Shown: piece after piece, positions 17,553 through 26,771 of the stretch
Layout of the letters: each line of letters opens with the position of its first letter
Numbering within the stretch: position 1 is the first letter of the stretch
DNA from: Dyella subtropica
GTDB taxonomy: Bacteria; Pseudomonadota; Gammaproteobacteria; Xanthomonadales; Rhodanobacteraceae
Direction of reading: 5' to 3'
Assembly (NCBI RefSeq): GCF_026283965.1
Contig: NZ_JAPDPD010000017.1
Span: 1 to 64,000, forward strand
Length of the DNA stretch: 64,000 bases
The notes under the pieces: model-generated
Databases searched by the model: none
What the model saw: only the letters and a program-made list of their open reading frames with translations
Told to the model about the DNA's origin: nothing
Made by a program: the position numbers and the translations under genes

Positions 17553-19277
17553 TCAGCGACCGGTGAACAGCCGTGCCAGGCGACGGAAGAAGCCTTGCTT
17601 TTTCGGCGCCGCCTGCTCGGCACCATGGCCGGCCGTCAAGGCCACCTGGCGCGACGGACGGGAACCGCCGTCAGCGGCACCGCGCTCACGCGAAGGACGC
17701 CGCTCGCCACGCGGACCCCGGCTGCCTTCGCCCGTCGTGGAAGCGTTGGTGTTGACCTCACCGGTGCCCGGCACATCGTCGCGACGACGGCCGCGACCGC
17801 CGCGACGACGACGGCGCTTGCGCTCGCCTTCGGCGCCGGCCGCTTCCTGGCCTGGCGTAGGTGCGGGCTGCACCGGCCGTGTCTGCTCGGCCGTCGCGGT
17901 CTCGGTCGCTGCGGCACGCTCGGGACGCGGCTTGCGCGGCTCACGCGGCTGGCCATCCCGCGCCGGGCGCTCGCCACTGCGGCTGCGCGAACGGCTGCGC
18001 GAGGAGCCGCCATCCTTCTCGCGGGACTCCACCTTGTCGCCGAACGCGGCGCTGTCCGCGGCTGCATCAGCAACGAACTGGGCGTCGATCTCGCGCGGCT
18101 TCGGCATCACCAGCAGCTCAGGCTCCATGCTGGCAACCGGAATACGCTGGCCGATATAGGTTTCGATATCCGGCAACGACATGGCGTAAAGGTCGCAGGC
18201 GAAGCTGATCGCGTCGCCCTCGGCGCCCAGGCGCGCGGTACGGCCGATACGATGCACGTAATCCTCGGCGTCCTGCGGCAGGTCGTAGTTGAACACGTGA
18301 CTGACGGCCGGGATGTGCAGGCCGCGCGCGGCGACGTCGGTGCACACCAGGATGTCGAGCTGACCGTCCTGAAAGCGTTGCAGCAACTTCTGGCGCTTGA
18401 GCTGCGGCACGTCGCCGGACAGCGCACCCACGCGATAACCCTGGCGCTTCACACGATCGGTGATGCGCTCGGCGGCCGCCTTGGTGTTGACGAAGATGAT
18501 GCTGCGGCTGGGATTGGTCCGCTCCAGCAGATTGAGCAGCAACGGCATCTTCTCTTCCTTGGAAGGGAAGTAGACCTGCTGGCGCACGCGGTCGGCGGTG
18601 ACGTTCTCGGTCTCCACCACCAGCTTCTCGGCGTTGTGCATGTGCTCGTAGGCCAGCTCCAGCACGCGATGGCTCAGCGTGGCGGAGAACAGCAGCACCT
18701 GGCGCTGCTCGCGCGCCGGCAGGCGGCGGAAGATGAAGCGCACGTCCTTGATGAAACCGAGGTCGAACATGCGATCGGCTTCATCGATCACCATCACTTC
18801 GACGCCGTTGAGGCCGAACACGTTCTGCTTGTAGTAGTCGAGCAGGCGGCCAGGCGTGGCGATAATGATGTCGCAACCGTCGTGCAATTGCTGGCGCTGC
18901 TTGTCGTAATCGACGCCGCCGTAGATCAGCGCGGTCTTCAGACCAGTGTGGCGGCCGATGGCCTTGGCGTCCTTCTCGATCTGGATCGCCAGCTCGCGGG
19001 TCGGCGCAATCACCAGGGCGCGCGGATCGCTGTCCTTGCGCTCGGCCACGGCCGGGCGGGTCAGCAGGCGATTCATCATGGCGACCAGGAAGGCGCATGT
19101 CTTGCCGGTGCCGGTCTGGGCCTGGCCGGCGACGTCGCGCCCGGTCAGCGCTACCGGCAGGGTCAGCGCCTGGATCGGCGTGCAGCGGGTGAAACCGCTG
19201 TCGTCAAGCCCCTGCTGCAGGAGGGGATGGAGTTCGAAATTGGTGAAAAAAGTATCAGTGAGTACAGTTTGGGACAT
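17553..19277 (-). CDS. rhlB: DEAD-box ATP-dependent RNA helicase RhlB
   Basis: RNA helicase of 574 residues. Motif Q ([12 protein letters not shown]), Walker A AQTGTGKT (about 53-60), PTRELA, DEAD in [16 protein letters not shown] (FSATLSH), and HRIGRTAR are all present in order; the core ends near residue 390. The remaining ~180 residues are low-complexity, with RSRSRSRS, a [14 protein letters not shown] block and an amphipathic end [13 protein letters not shown], likely an RNA-binding or degradosome-binding tail. The start [10 protein letters not shown] at 19277 is preceded by a long open frame without helicase similarity. The divergent arrangement with trxA and rho matches Xanthomonadales genomes. 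Confidence 0.93.
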   Translation of the reverse strand: MSQTVLTDTFFTNFELHPLLQQGLDDSGFTRCTPIQALTLPVALTGRDVAGQAQTGTGKTCAFLVAMMNRLLTRPAVAERKDSDPRALVIAPTRELAIQIEKDAKAIGRHTGLKTALIYGGVDYDKQRQQLHDGCDIIIATPGRLLDYYKQNVFGLNGVEVMVIDEADRMFDLGFIKDVRFIFRRLPAREQRQVLLFSATLSHRVLELAYEHMHNAEKLVVETENVTADRVRQQVYFPSKEEKMPLLLNLLERTNPSRSIIFVNTKAAAERITDRVKRQGYRVGALSGDVPQLKRQKLLQRFQDGQLDILVCTDVAARGLHIPAVSHVFNYDLPQDAEDYVHRIGRTARLGAEGDAISFACDLYAMSLPDIETYIGQRIPVASMEPELLVMPKPREIDAQFVADAAADSAAFGDKVESREKDGGSSRSRSRSRSGERPARDGQPREPRKPRPERAAATETATAEQTRPVQPAPTPGQEAAGAEGERKRRRRRGGRGRRRDDVPGTGEVNTNASTTGEGSRGPRGERRPSRERGAADGGSRPSRQVALTAGHGAEQAAPKKQGFFRRLARLFTGR

Positions 19278-19719
19278 GGATAAAGTCGAATGGCGGTACG
19301 GGCGCGGCCACAACAGCGGCTTGCCCGGTCCCGCGGCTATGACAGCCCGGGACGGGGTGGAGGTGCGGCGCGGCCATAAAGATGTAGGGATGGCCGGCAG
19401 GCGGCGAAGGTCGCGGAGAACCGCGATGCACTTCGTGACTGGCGCCGGAAAGAGGCATCGGCAACAGGCAGTTCCGCTGGCATAGCTCAAAGGACTGCCC
19501 ATACTGTCGATGGGGAGCCCTTTCACCTATGACAACGGAACCGTCCGTTACTGCCCTTGAATCGCTTGAATCGCGCCCCGAGTTACGCTGGAATGGAGTT
19601 CTGCCGCAACGGCATCACTTCCTTTTCCGGTTCGACCCGCGCTTCATGGGCGCCCCAGTGTAGCCGATGCTGGCCGCGTGGTCGTCAAACCTTCCCCCCG
19701 CCTACCTTCGGAGAACCCG
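19278..19719. other. Divergent intergenic region between rhlB and trxA
   Basis: This 442-base gap must contain promoters for both rhlB (minus) and trxA (plus). The only coding candidate is a 44-codon frame at 19529-19663. A short direct repeat TTGAATCGC occurs twice near 19557-19575. I see no recognisable operator. Confidence 0.5.
19529..19663 (+). CDS. Possible small protein upstream of trxA
   Basis: A 44-codon frame starting [12 protein letters not shown] and ending RFMGAPV with TAG at 19661-19663. GGGGAG lies about 11 bases before the ATG, a rather long spacing. The residue mix (charged helix-like N-terminus, [12 protein letters not shown] near the end) looks protein-like, but I recognise no family. 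It could be a real small protein, a leader peptide for trxA, or chance. Confidence 0.3.
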   Translation: MTTEPSVTALESLESRPELRWNGVLPQRHHFLFRFDPRFMGAPV

Positions 19720-20046
19720 GTGAGCGACCTGATTACCCACGTAAGCGACGACGCCTTCGAGCAGGAAGTGCTGCAGTCCGATACCCCCGTCCTGTTGGAC
19801 TTCTGGGCCGAATGGTGCGGTCCGTGCAAAGCCATCGCCCCGATCCTGGATGAGCTGGCCAAGCAGTACGAGGGCAAGCTGCGCATCGCCAAGATCAACA
19901 TCGACCACAATCAGAAGACCCCGCGCAACTACGGCGTGCGCGGTATTCCGACCCTGATGGTGTTCAAGAACGGCAAGGTCGAAGCCACCCAGATCGGCGC
20001 CGTGAGCAAGGGTCAGCTGGCCCAGATGATCGACAAAGCGATCTAA
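19720..20046 (+). CDS. trxA: Thioredoxin 1
   Basis: Cytoplasmic disulfide reductase of 108 residues, electron donor to ribonucleotide reductase, Msr enzymes and others. The active site WCGPC has Cys33 and Cys36, the cis-proline segment reads GIPTL, and the length equals classic thioredoxin. The start is a GTG at 19720 ([11 protein letters not shown]) with GGAG six bases upstream; the open frame continues 14 codons further left to 19678 without similarity. A hairpin follows the stop and rho is the next gene. Confidence 0.96.
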   Translation: MSDLITHVSDDAFEQEVLQSDTPVLLDFWAEWCGPCKAIAPILDELAKQYEGKLRIAKINIDHNQKTPRNYGVRGIPTLMVFKNGKVEATQIGAVSKGQLAQMIDKAI

Positions 20047-20055
20047 TCACTGCAT

Positions 20056-20097
20056 AACACCCGTCGCCCCGCTTTACGGCGTTACGCGACGGGTGTT
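20056..20097 (+). terminator. Hairpin terminator after trxA
   Basis: Perfect 12-bp stem AACACCCGTCGC (20056-20067) / GCGACGGGTGTT (20086-20097) with an 18-base loop, ten bases after the trxA stop; followed by AGATTCACTT, a weak U-tract. Confidence 0.65.
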
Positions 20098-20197
20098 AGA
20101 TTCACTTGGCCTGTCGGGACACCTCGTCCCCCGCGCCCTCCGCGCTTAGAGCGCAACCTTCCCTCCTGTTATTAACGGCGCCCCGTGAGGTTTGCCC

Positions 20198-21976
20198 GTG
20201 TCCGATATCGAAAGCAAAGACCAGACCGACGCCAAGAGCGCCGAACCGAAGACCGTGTCTGACACGCCGCGCACCCGTGCGCCGCGCAAGTCGGCTGCGA
20301 ACGCCGCTGCGGCCAGCGCCGACGGTGCGCCGAAGGCGGAAAAGCCGGTCATCGCCCCGCCACCGCTGCCCCCGATCGAGCGCCCAGCCCCAACCTTCGA
20401 GGCACCGGTGCAGGCCAGCCTGCCGGTCGACAACGGCGGCTCGCAGGGTGACAACGCACCGCGCGACGCCGCGCCGCAGCAGGCGCGCGAAGGCGGCCAA
20501 CCGAATCAGGGCGGCGGCAATCCGAACAACCCGAACGACCGTCGCAATGACCGCAACGATCGCGACGGCCGCGGCCGTCGCCGTCGCCACGAACGCAACC
20601 AGCCGCGCCCAGGTGGCCAGGGTGGTGGCGGTGGTGGCGGACAGCAGCACCAACGCAGCAGCAACGGCCTGCCGGTGGACGATGACTACGCCGATGCCGG
20701 CAGCAACGACCGCCTGATCAACCTCACCGAGCTCAAGCGCAAGAACGCGATCCAGTTGCTGGAATTCGCCGAATCGCTGGGCATCCAGGAAGGCGTCGCC
20801 CGTGCCCGCAAGCAGGACGTGGTCTTCAATATCCTCAAGGCGCATGCCCGCTCCGGCGGCGGCATCTGGGCCGAGGGCGTACTGGAAATCCTGCAGGACG
20901 GCTTCGGCTTCCTGCGCTCGGCCGACGAGTCCTACCTGGCCGGCCCGGATGACATCTACGTATCGCCCAGCCAGATTCGCCGCTTCAACCTGCGCACCGG
21001 CGACTACATCACCGGACGCGTGCGCCACCCGAAGGAAGGCGAGCGCTACTTCGCGCTGCTGAAGGTCGACGACATCAACGGCGATCCGCCGGAAGCATCG
21101 AAGAACAAGATGCTGTTCGAGAACCTGACGCCGCTGTTCCCGCGCAAGTCGTTCCATCTCGAGCGCGGCAACGGCTCCACCGAAGACATCACCGGCCGCA
21201 TTCTGGACCTGGTGGCGCCGATCGGTCGCGGCCAGCGCGGCCTGATCGTGTCGCAGCCCAAGTCCGGTAAGACGATGATGCTGCAGAACATCGCGCAGGC
21301 CATCCAGTACAACCATCCAGATGTGCATCTGATCATGCTGTTGATCGATGAACGTCCGGAGGAAGTGACGGAAATCGCCCGCACTGTGCGCGCCGAAGTC
21401 ATCAGCTCCACCTTCGACGAGCCGGCCGTACGCCACGTGCAGGTTGCCGAAATGGTGATCGAGCGCGCCAAGCGCCTGGTCGAGCACAAGAAGGACGTGG
21501 TGATCCTGCTCGACTCCATCACCCGCCTGGCCCGCGCCTACAACACTGTGGTGCCCAGCTCCGGCAAGGTGCTCACTGGTGGTGTCGACGCCAATGCGCT
21601 GCAGCGTCCGAAGCGTTTCTTCGGCGCCGCGCGCAACGTGGAAGAAGGCGGCTCGCTGACCATCATCGCCACGGCGCTGACCGACACCGGCAGCAAGATG
21701 GACGAGGTGATCTACGAAGAGTTCAAGGGCACCGGCAACATGGAAGTGCACCTGAACCGCCGCATCTCCGAAAAGCGCGTGTACCCGGCCATCGACATCA
21801 ACCGCTCCGGCACCCGCCGCGAGGATTTGCTGATCGATCCGGACCTGCTGTCGAAAATCTGGATCCTGCGCAAACTGCTGCATCCGATGGACGAGCTGGC
21901 GGCGATGGAGTTCATGCTCGACAAAATGAAGAACACCAAGACCAACGACGAGTTCTTCAACTCCATGAAGCGCTGA
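20198..21976 (+). CDS. rho: Transcription termination factor Rho
   Basis: Hexameric RNA helicase that terminates transcription, 592 residues from the GTG at 20198 (GAGG seven bases upstream; a TTG at 20192 is the alternative). Homology to E. coli Rho begins only at [13 protein letters not shown] (about residue 174). It then runs through the RNA-binding domain ([27 protein letters not shown]), Walker A (QPKSGKTMM), Walker B ([16 protein letters not shown]), and the Q- and R-loop ([14 protein letters not shown]) to [10 protein letters not shown]. The first ~173 residues are a disordered extension: Ala/Pro-rich, then rich in Gly, Asn, Gln and Arg. An intrinsic terminator follows the gene. Confidence 0.96.
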   Translation: MSDIESKDQTDAKSAEPKTVSDTPRTRAPRKSAANAAAASADGAPKAEKPVIAPPPLPPIERPAPTFEAPVQASLPVDNGGSQGDNAPRDAAPQQAREGGQPNQGGGNPNNPNDRRNDRNDRDGRGRRRRHERNQPRPGGQGGGGGGGQQHQRSSNGLPVDDDYADAGSNDRLINLTELKRKNAIQLLEFAESLGIQEGVARARKQDVVFNILKAHARSGGGIWAEGVLEILQDGFGFLRSADESYLAGPDDIYVSPSQIRRFNLRTGDYITGRVRHPKEGERYFALLKVDDINGDPPEASKNKMLFENLTPLFPRKSFHLERGNGSTEDITGRILDLVAPIGRGQRGLIVSQPKSGKTMMLQNIAQAIQYNHPDVHLIMLLIDERPEEVTEIARTVRAEVISSTFDEPAVRHVQVAEMVIERAKRLVEHKKDVVILLDSITRLARAYNTVVPSSGKVLTGGVDANALQRPKRFFGAARNVEEGGSLTIIATALTDTGSKMDEVIYEEFKGTGNMEVHLNRRISEKRVYPAIDINRSGTRREDLLIDPDLLSKIWILRKLLHPMDELAAMEFMLDKMKNTKTNDEFFNSMKR

Positions 21977-21996
21977 GGCCTCTCCGCGCTCCCGAG

Positions 21997-22026
21997 AAAG
22001 GCCGGCCTTGCGCCGGCCTTTCTTTT
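21997..22026 (+). terminator. Rho-independent terminator of rho
   Basis: 10-bp stem AAAGGCCGGC (21997-22006) / GCCGGCCTTT (22012-22021) with a CTTGC loop and TTTCTTTT tract, 20 bases after the rho stop. Confidence 0.9.
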
Positions 22027-22101
22027 GGCCGCTCAGCACCCGCTGTTTCGACCGTCCACGCAACTGCTAGCATTGCCCGGACCCTTTCCACTGTAGCCCG
22101 T

Positions 22102-22767
22102 ATGCGCATATTGCTTGTCGAAGACGATCCGCTGGTTGCTGATGGCATCGTGCGTGGCCTAACCGGCGAGGGCTATGTGGTGGACCACACCGGCGTGGCC
22201 GAACCGGTCACCGGCATGATGGAAAGCGCCCATTACGACCTCGCCATCGTCGACCTCGGGCTGCCAGGCGAAGACGGCTTCAGCCTGGTGCGCCGGCTGC
22301 GCCGCTCCGGCAAGGCCCTGCCCCTGCTGATCTTGACCGCCCGGGATAGCCTGGACGACCGTGTCGGGACGCTGGACCTGGGCGCCGACGATTACATGGT
22401 GAAACCCTTCGCCCTGCCGGAACTGGCCGCCCGCTGCCGCGCGCTGATCCGCCGGGCCAGCGCCGCCACCGCGAACGAGCTGACCGTGGGCCGCCTGCGC
22501 ATCGACCTGGCCGGACGCCGCGCGCTCAATGCCGCCGGCGAAGCGCTGGAACTCACCCGCCGCGAATGGTCGATCCTCGAATGCCTGGCCCATCACAGCG
22601 GCAAGGTGGTGAGCAAAGAACGCCTGACCCAGGCCATCGCGGGCTGGAGCGAGGACATCTCCGGCAACGCCATCGAGGTACACGTGTCGCGCCTGCGCAG
22701 CAAGCTGGGCGACTCCGCTTCGATCCGCGGTATCCGCGGGCTTGGCTATCGCCTCGAGGACGGCTGA
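22102..22767 (+). CDS. OmpR-family response regulator (TctD/QseB-like)
   Basis: DNA-binding response regulator of 221 residues. Receiver domain: VEDD, Asp51 in IVDLGLPGEDGF, Thr in LTARD and Lys in VKPF. The winged-helix output domain covers about 125-221 and ends IRGIRGLGYRLED. The start ATG at 22102 needs no adjustment. The partner kinase reading frame overlaps its last 26 bases. Domain layout and the kinase type suggest the TctD/QseB branch, which often senses small carboxylates or metals, but the signal is not evident. Confidence 0.93.
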   Translation: MRILLVEDDPLVADGIVRGLTGEGYVVDHTGVAEPVTGMMESAHYDLAIVDLGLPGEDGFSLVRRLRRSGKALPLLILTARDSLDDRVGTLDLGADDYMVKPFALPELAARCRALIRRASAATANELTVGRLRIDLAGRRALNAAGEALELTRREWSILECLAHHSGKVVSKERLTQAIAGWSEDISGNAIEVHVSRLRSKLGDSASIRGIRGLGYRLEDG

Positions 22768-24166
22768 TATCAAGCGGTTCCGCCCCAGCGTACGTCGTCG
22801 CCTCCTTGGGTACCTGCTGGCCCCGTTGGCGCTGATGCTGGTGATCGGCATTGCCGTTGACCACCATTCCATCGTCAGTCCGATCTATGCCGCCTTCGAT
22901 CGCTCGCTATCGCACGCGGCACTGACCATCGCGGCGCAGATTCACCGCCAGCCGGGCGGCCAGTTCGACATCACCGTGCCTGACCACCCGCTGCCGTTGC
23001 GCGCGTTGCCGGAAGAGCAGTTCTTCTATCGCGTCAGCAATGAGCAGGGCGCGACCCTGGCCGGCTCAGCCGATCTTCCCGTGGTACCCGCACGCCACCA
23101 TGACGAATTCACCTACCAGGACGCCGAATACCACGGCATGAACCTGCGCCTGGTGAGCTACCGCCTCACCGAGGCTGGCGAGTCGCTGGTGATCACCGCG
23201 GGCGAGACACCGCATCGCCGCGACCGCGCCGTGCACCAGATGGATGTGTCCTTCGGCATCAACGACAGCGTGCAAATGCTGCTGGTGCTCGGCATCGCCC
23301 TGCTCGGCATCAGCGTGGCGCTGCGCCCGCTGCAGCGCCTGCGCGAGCAGATCTCGCAACGGCCGGCGCACATTCTGAGTCCACTGCCCACCGAGCAAGT
23401 ACCGAGCGAGGTACTGCCTTTGGTCGACTCGCTCAACACCCTGCTGGGCACGGTGCGCGAATCCGCTCTGGCGCAGCAGCATTTCCTCGCCAACGCAGCG
23501 CATCAGCTACGCACGCCACTCACCGGCCTGAAAGCGCAACTGGAAGTACTCGGGCGCGAAGCCGCTGACACGCCCTTGCAAGCCCGCATCGACCTGCTGC
23601 ACGGCGGCATCGATCGCCTGGCCCATACCGCGAACCAACTGCTTGCGCTGGCGCGCGCCGAGCCGTCAGCCCACCGCCCCAGCCATTTCCTGCCCATCGA
23701 GCTACCCACGCTGGTGGCCGAGGTGATCGGCGCGTCGCTGGACCGCGCGCTGTCGCACGGCATTGACCTGGGCGCGGATTGCCAGCCGACGGAGGTCACC
23801 GGCGTGTACTGGGTATTGCACGAGCTGTTGATGAACCTGCTCGACAATGCCTTCCGCCACACCTCACCCGGCGGCCACGTCACCATCCGCTGCGGCATGA
23901 CGCAGGGCCAGCCGTTCCTCGAGGTCGACGACACCGGCAGCGGTATTCCAGCGGCCGAGCGCGAACGCGTGAAGGAACGCTTTTATCGCGGCAAGGACAG
24001 CGGCGGCGACAGTTGCGGCCTTGGATTGTCGATCGTGGAGGAATCCGCCCGCGCCCACGGCGCCAGTTTCAGCATCCTCGACGGCCGCTGCGGCCGCGGC
24101 ACGCGCATGCGTATCGACTTCCCGGCATCGGATCCCGACGCTCGCCGCTCTTCGTCGGCAGGCTGA
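22742..24166 (+). CDS. Sensor histidine kinase (TctE/QseC-like)
   Basis: Membrane kinase, up to 474 residues. A transmembrane helix (LLGYLLAPLALMLVIGIAVD, about 21-40) leads into a periplasmic domain of the two-component sensor kinase N-terminal type (DRSLSHAALTIAAQI). A second helix at about 176-194 precedes HisKA (NAAHQLRTPLTGLKAQ, His254) and HATPase motifs (LLDNAFRHTSPGG, DTGSGIP, GLGLSIVEE). No ATG or GTG in this frame lies before the first helix; TTG at 22742 is the only standard option and overlaps the regulator by 26 bases. The true start is therefore uncertain. Confidence 0.9.
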   Translation: MAIASRTADIKRFRPSVRRRLLGYLLAPLALMLVIGIAVDHHSIVSPIYAAFDRSLSHAALTIAAQIHRQPGGQFDITVPDHPLPLRALPEEQFFYRVSNEQGATLAGSADLPVVPARHHDEFTYQDAEYHGMNLRLVSYRLTEAGESLVITAGETPHRRDRAVHQMDVSFGINDSVQMLLVLGIALLGISVALRPLQRLREQISQRPAHILSPLPTEQVPSEVLPLVDSLNTLLGTVRESALAQQHFLANAAHQLRTPLTGLKAQLEVLGREAADTPLQARIDLLHGGIDRLAHTANQLLALARAEPSAHRPSHFLPIELPTLVAEVIGASLDRALSHGIDLGADCQPTEVTGVYWVLHELLMNLLDNAFRHTSPGGHVTIRCGMTQGQPFLEVDDTGSGIPAAERERVKERFYRGKDSGGDSCGLGLSIVEESARAHGASFSILDGRCGRGTRMRIDFPASDPDARRSSSAG

Positions 24167-24232
24167 CGTACGGCACTTTGAAAATGTGCGGAACACCCCC
24201 ACTGTGGGGTCTGCCCCGTTGAGGAGTCACCC

Positions 24233-25600
24233 GTGTCCATACCCAGTGCCGTCAAGAGCACGCCCATTGGCGACCGCCAGCAGCTCACTGACTATCTCGC
24301 CGCCGGCGAAAAGCCCATCGAAGCCTGGCGCATCGGCACCGAGCACGAGAAATTCGGCTTCCTCAGCGACAACCTGCGCCCACCTACCTTCGATGGCGAG
24401 CGCGGCATTCGCGTCTTGCTGGAACGGCTGGCCACACGCTATGGCTGGGATGTGGCACGCGAGGGCGAGAACCCAGTGGCGCTATCGCGCGACAAGGCCT
24501 CGATCACGCTGGAGCCTGCCGGTCAGCTGGAGCTCTCCGGTGCACCGCTGGAAACCATCCACCAGACCTGTTGCGAGGTGAACACGCATCTCGAGGAAGT
24601 GCGCTCGATCGCCGACGATCTCGGCATCAGTTTCCTCGGCATGGGCTTCCAGCCCAAATGGCGCCGCGACGAAATGCCGTGGATGCCCAAGGGTCGCTAC
24701 AAGATCATGCGCGAGTACATGCCCAAGGTCGGCTCGCTCGGTCTGGACATGATGACGCGCACCTGCACCGTGCAGGTCAATCTGGATTTCTCCAGTGAAG
24801 CGGATATGGTGCGCAAGTTCCGCACCAGCCTGGCGCTGCAGCCCATCGCCACCGCGCTGTTCGCCGACTCGCCGTTTACGGAAGGACGTCCAAACGGCTA
24901 TCTGTCATACCGCTCCAATGTGTGGACCGATACCGACGGCGACCGTACCGGCATGCTCGACTTCGTGTTCGAAGACGGCTTTGGCTACGAGCGCTATGTC
25001 GACTACATCCTCGACGTGCCGATGTACTTCAGCTACCAGGACGGCCGCTACATCGACCTGGCCGGGCAAGACTTCAAGCGCTTCATGAAGGGTGATCTGC
25101 CAGCGCTGCCTGGTGTGAAAGCCACCATGAAGGACTGGGCCGATCACCTCACCACTGCCTTCCCCGAAGTACGCCTCAAGCAGTACCTGGAAATGCGCGG
25201 CGCCGACGGCGGCCCGTGGAACCGGCTCTGCGCCCTCCCCGCTTTGTGGGTGGGTCTGCTCTATGACGACGAGGCTCTTGCCGCCGCATGGGATCTGGTC
25301 AAGGACTTCAACCGCGCCGAACGCCATGCCTTGCGCGACGGCGTGCCGAAGCACGCGCTGAAACTGCCGTTCCGCAACTACAGCGTGCGCGAACTGGCCG
25401 CCGAGACGCTGAAGATCGCAGCGCACGGACTCAAGCGCCGCCAGAAACTCAACCGCAACGGTGCGGACGAGAGCATCTTCCTCGAACCGCTGATCGAAAT
25501 CGTCGAGGCCAACCAGACGCCCGCCGAACGCAAGCTGGAGCTTTTCAACAGCGCGTGGGGCGGCAGCGTCGACCCGGCATTCCACGAGTTCGCCTACTAA
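24233..25600 (+). CDS. gshA: Glutamate-cysteine ligase (plant/alphaproteobacterial type)
   Basis: First enzyme of glutathione synthesis (L-glutamate + L-cysteine + ATP to gamma-glutamylcysteine), 455 residues, cytoplasmic. It belongs to the class-3 (GCS2, plant-like) family and not to the E. coli GshA type, as shown by [50 protein letters not shown] and a C-terminal [11 protein letters not shown]-type segment. The start is GTG at 24233 with GAGGAG six bases upstream; a small CCCCA/TGGGG hairpin lies just above the ribosome site. It is convergent with the DoxX gene. Confidence 0.94.
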   Translation: MSIPSAVKSTPIGDRQQLTDYLAAGEKPIEAWRIGTEHEKFGFLSDNLRPPTFDGERGIRVLLERLATRYGWDVAREGENPVALSRDKASITLEPAGQLELSGAPLETIHQTCCEVNTHLEEVRSIADDLGISFLGMGFQPKWRRDEMPWMPKGRYKIMREYMPKVGSLGLDMMTRTCTVQVNLDFSSEADMVRKFRTSLALQPIATALFADSPFTEGRPNGYLSYRSNVWTDTDGDRTGMLDFVFEDGFGYERYVDYILDVPMYFSYQDGRYIDLAGQDFKRFMKGDLPALPGVKATMKDWADHLTTAFPEVRLKQYLEMRGADGGPWNRLCALPALWVGLLYDDEALAAAWDLVKDFNRAERHALRDGVPKHALKLPFRNYSVRELAAETLKIAAHGLKRRQKLNRNGADESIFLEPLIEIVEANQTPAERKLELFNSAWGGSVDPAFHEFAY

Positions 25601-25611
25601 GCCCTTCATCC

Positions 25612-25645
25612 TCTCCCCCGTTCACCGATGGGTGCACGGGGGAGA
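25612..25645. repeat. C-rich hairpin repeat between gshA and doxX
   Basis: 15-bp stem with one mismatch: TCTCCCCCGTTCACC at 25612-25626 and GGTGCACGGGGGAGA at 25631-25645, loop GATG. It sits 11 bases after the gshA stop and 18 bases from the stop of the convergent DoxX gene, so it could serve as a shared terminator. Same family as the hairpins at 8966 and 50555. Confidence 0.75.
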
Positions 25646-25662
25646 AGCCCCAGGCGCATTCA

Positions 25663-26124
25663 TCAGCCCTGCGTGCGAATACCCAGCCAGCGGGCCACCA
25701 GGGTATCGAGGCTGACCTTGCCCGGTCCGGCGATCAGCAGCCAGAAGAAGATCAGGCTGTACACCACTTCGTCGGCTTCAACATAGTCGTCCAGGCCCAT
25801 CAGGTTGCTCGAAACAACCAGGGTTACCGCCACCGCCATATTGACGAGCATGGGGATGCACACAAGGCGGGTGAACAACCCCAGCATCAGCAGCAAGCCA
25901 CCCAGCAGCTCGACCCACGCCGACAGTCCTGCGCTGAACGCCGGAAAGGGAATGCCCCAACCCATAAACCGCTGCGTAAATCCATCAAGGTTATGTACTT
26001 TGGAGATACCCGTCTCCAGCCAGAAATAGCCGAACACCAGCCGCATGACCAACGGGCCCAGCCAACGGCCGGTATGAAGCATCTCAAGCAGGCGCGAGGC
26101 CTTGGCAGCGATCATCTGTCGCAT
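25663..26124 (-). CDS. DoxX-family membrane protein
   Basis: A 153-residue, four-helix DoxX protein: helices at roughly 22-40, 60-80 (AWVELLGGLLLMLGLF), 85-105 (IPMLVNMAVAVTLVV) and 118-133. The family motif GxxFWxxGxxK is seen as FGYFWLETGISKV. DoxX proteins commonly accompany DUF692/DUF2063 bufferin clusters, and this gene is divergent from the precursor gene, sharing a 307-base promoter region. It probably supports precursor maturation or metal/redox handling at the inner membrane, by association only. Confidence 0.88.
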   Translation of the reverse strand: MRQMIAAKASRLLEMLHTGRWLGPLVMRLVFGYFWLETGISKVHNLDGFTQRFMGWGIPFPAFSAGLSAWVELLGGLLLMLGLFTRLVCIPMLVNMAVAVTLVVSSNLMGLDDYVEADEVVYSLIFFWLLIAGPGKVSLDTLVARWLGIRTQG

Positions 26125-26431
26125 CGTGGGAGTCCCTTAGAGTCTGGTCAAAGTGCAGTGCCCGCATCATGCGTGCGCCGATCGGCCCCCGCCATGTTCA
26201 GGCGTCCACGCTTTCTTGCTATTTGTCCGGTCATGCTTGGCGCTCGAGGAAGACCTCCCATGCCGGACGATCGGGTACAAAAACGGGATGCCTGGGAACA
26301 GTCAGCCACCCACCGGCTACGGAGAATGCATACGCCAGGACCGTCCACCGTCGTCTACGGACTGGACTCGGCGAAACCTTTTCCACCTGCCGCATCCGCT
26401 TGCGGCCCACACCACCCAGCAGGAGTTATCC
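26125..26431. other. Shared promoter region between doxX and bufA
   Basis: The 307 bases between the divergent DoxX and precursor genes must carry the control region of the bufferin cluster. I find no operator I can name with confidence. Open frames crossing it run into the precursor frame but have no signal-peptide or coding character. Confidence 0.5.
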
Positions 26432-26710
26432 ATGAAGACCAACAAACTCAACGGCGCCGCGATGGCCATGATGGTCGCCGGTCTGTTCGCCGTCACCACG
26501 ATGTCCGCCTCGGCTGCCGACAAGACTGCCACGGGCGATACCGCCAGCGTCAAGTGCACGAACTCGTCGTCCTGCAAGGGCCACGGCGCCTGCAAGCAGG
26601 CCACCAATGCGTGCAAGGGTCAGAACGCATGCAAGGGCCAGGGCTTCACCATGCAGAAGACCCAGAAGGACTGCGAGGCCGCCCAGGCCGAAGCGAAGAA
26701 GTCCGCCTGA
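26432..26710 (+). CDS. bufA: Bufferin-type RiPP metallophore precursor (BufA-like)
   Basis: A 92-residue secreted peptide precursor. A signal peptide (about 1-29, cleavage near SASA-AD) is followed by a Lys/Thr-rich spacer and six cysteines at 42, 48, 54, 61, 67 and 81. Four sit in a repeated (S/A)CK(G/Q) motif: SCKGHG, ACKQAT, ACKGQN, ACKGQG. Family knowledge: such periplasmic precursors beside DUF692 enzymes have cysteines converted to heterocycles and bind copper or other metals. The ATG at 26432 has AGGAG seven bases upstream and gives a proper signal peptide; a longer upstream frame does not. First gene of a bufA-bufB-bufC unit. Confidence 0.85.
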   Translation: MKTNKLNGAAMAMMVAGLFAVTTMSASAADKTATGDTASVKCTNSSSCKGHGACKQATNACKGQNACKGQGFTMQKTQKDCEAAQAEAKKSA

Positions 26711-26717
26711 CGCACGC

Positions 26718-26752
26718 GGCGGGGCTTGCCGGCTCATGGTGCAAGCCCCGCC
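26718..26752 (+). terminator. Hairpin between bufA and bufB
   Basis: Perfect 12-bp stem GGCGGGGCTTGC (26718-26729) / GCAAGCCCCGCC (26741-26752) with an 11-base loop, seven bases after the bufA stop and 20 before bufB. With no U-tract it is more likely a partial terminator or mRNA stabiliser that keeps precursor transcript above enzyme transcript. Confidence 0.6.
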
Positions 26753-26771
26753 CGCTCAAGACCCGTTTGCC

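Noticed and set aside
17595-19283. A 562-codon plus-strand frame
   Set aside because: Antisense of rhlB, with no start-site or family support.
20102-22063. A 653-codon minus-strand frame
   Set aside because: Antisense of rho; high GC removes stop codons in this frame.
26153-26431. An upstream extension of the bufferin precursor
   Set aside because: It would bury the signal peptide; the ATG at 26432 has AGGAG and a proper secretion signal.
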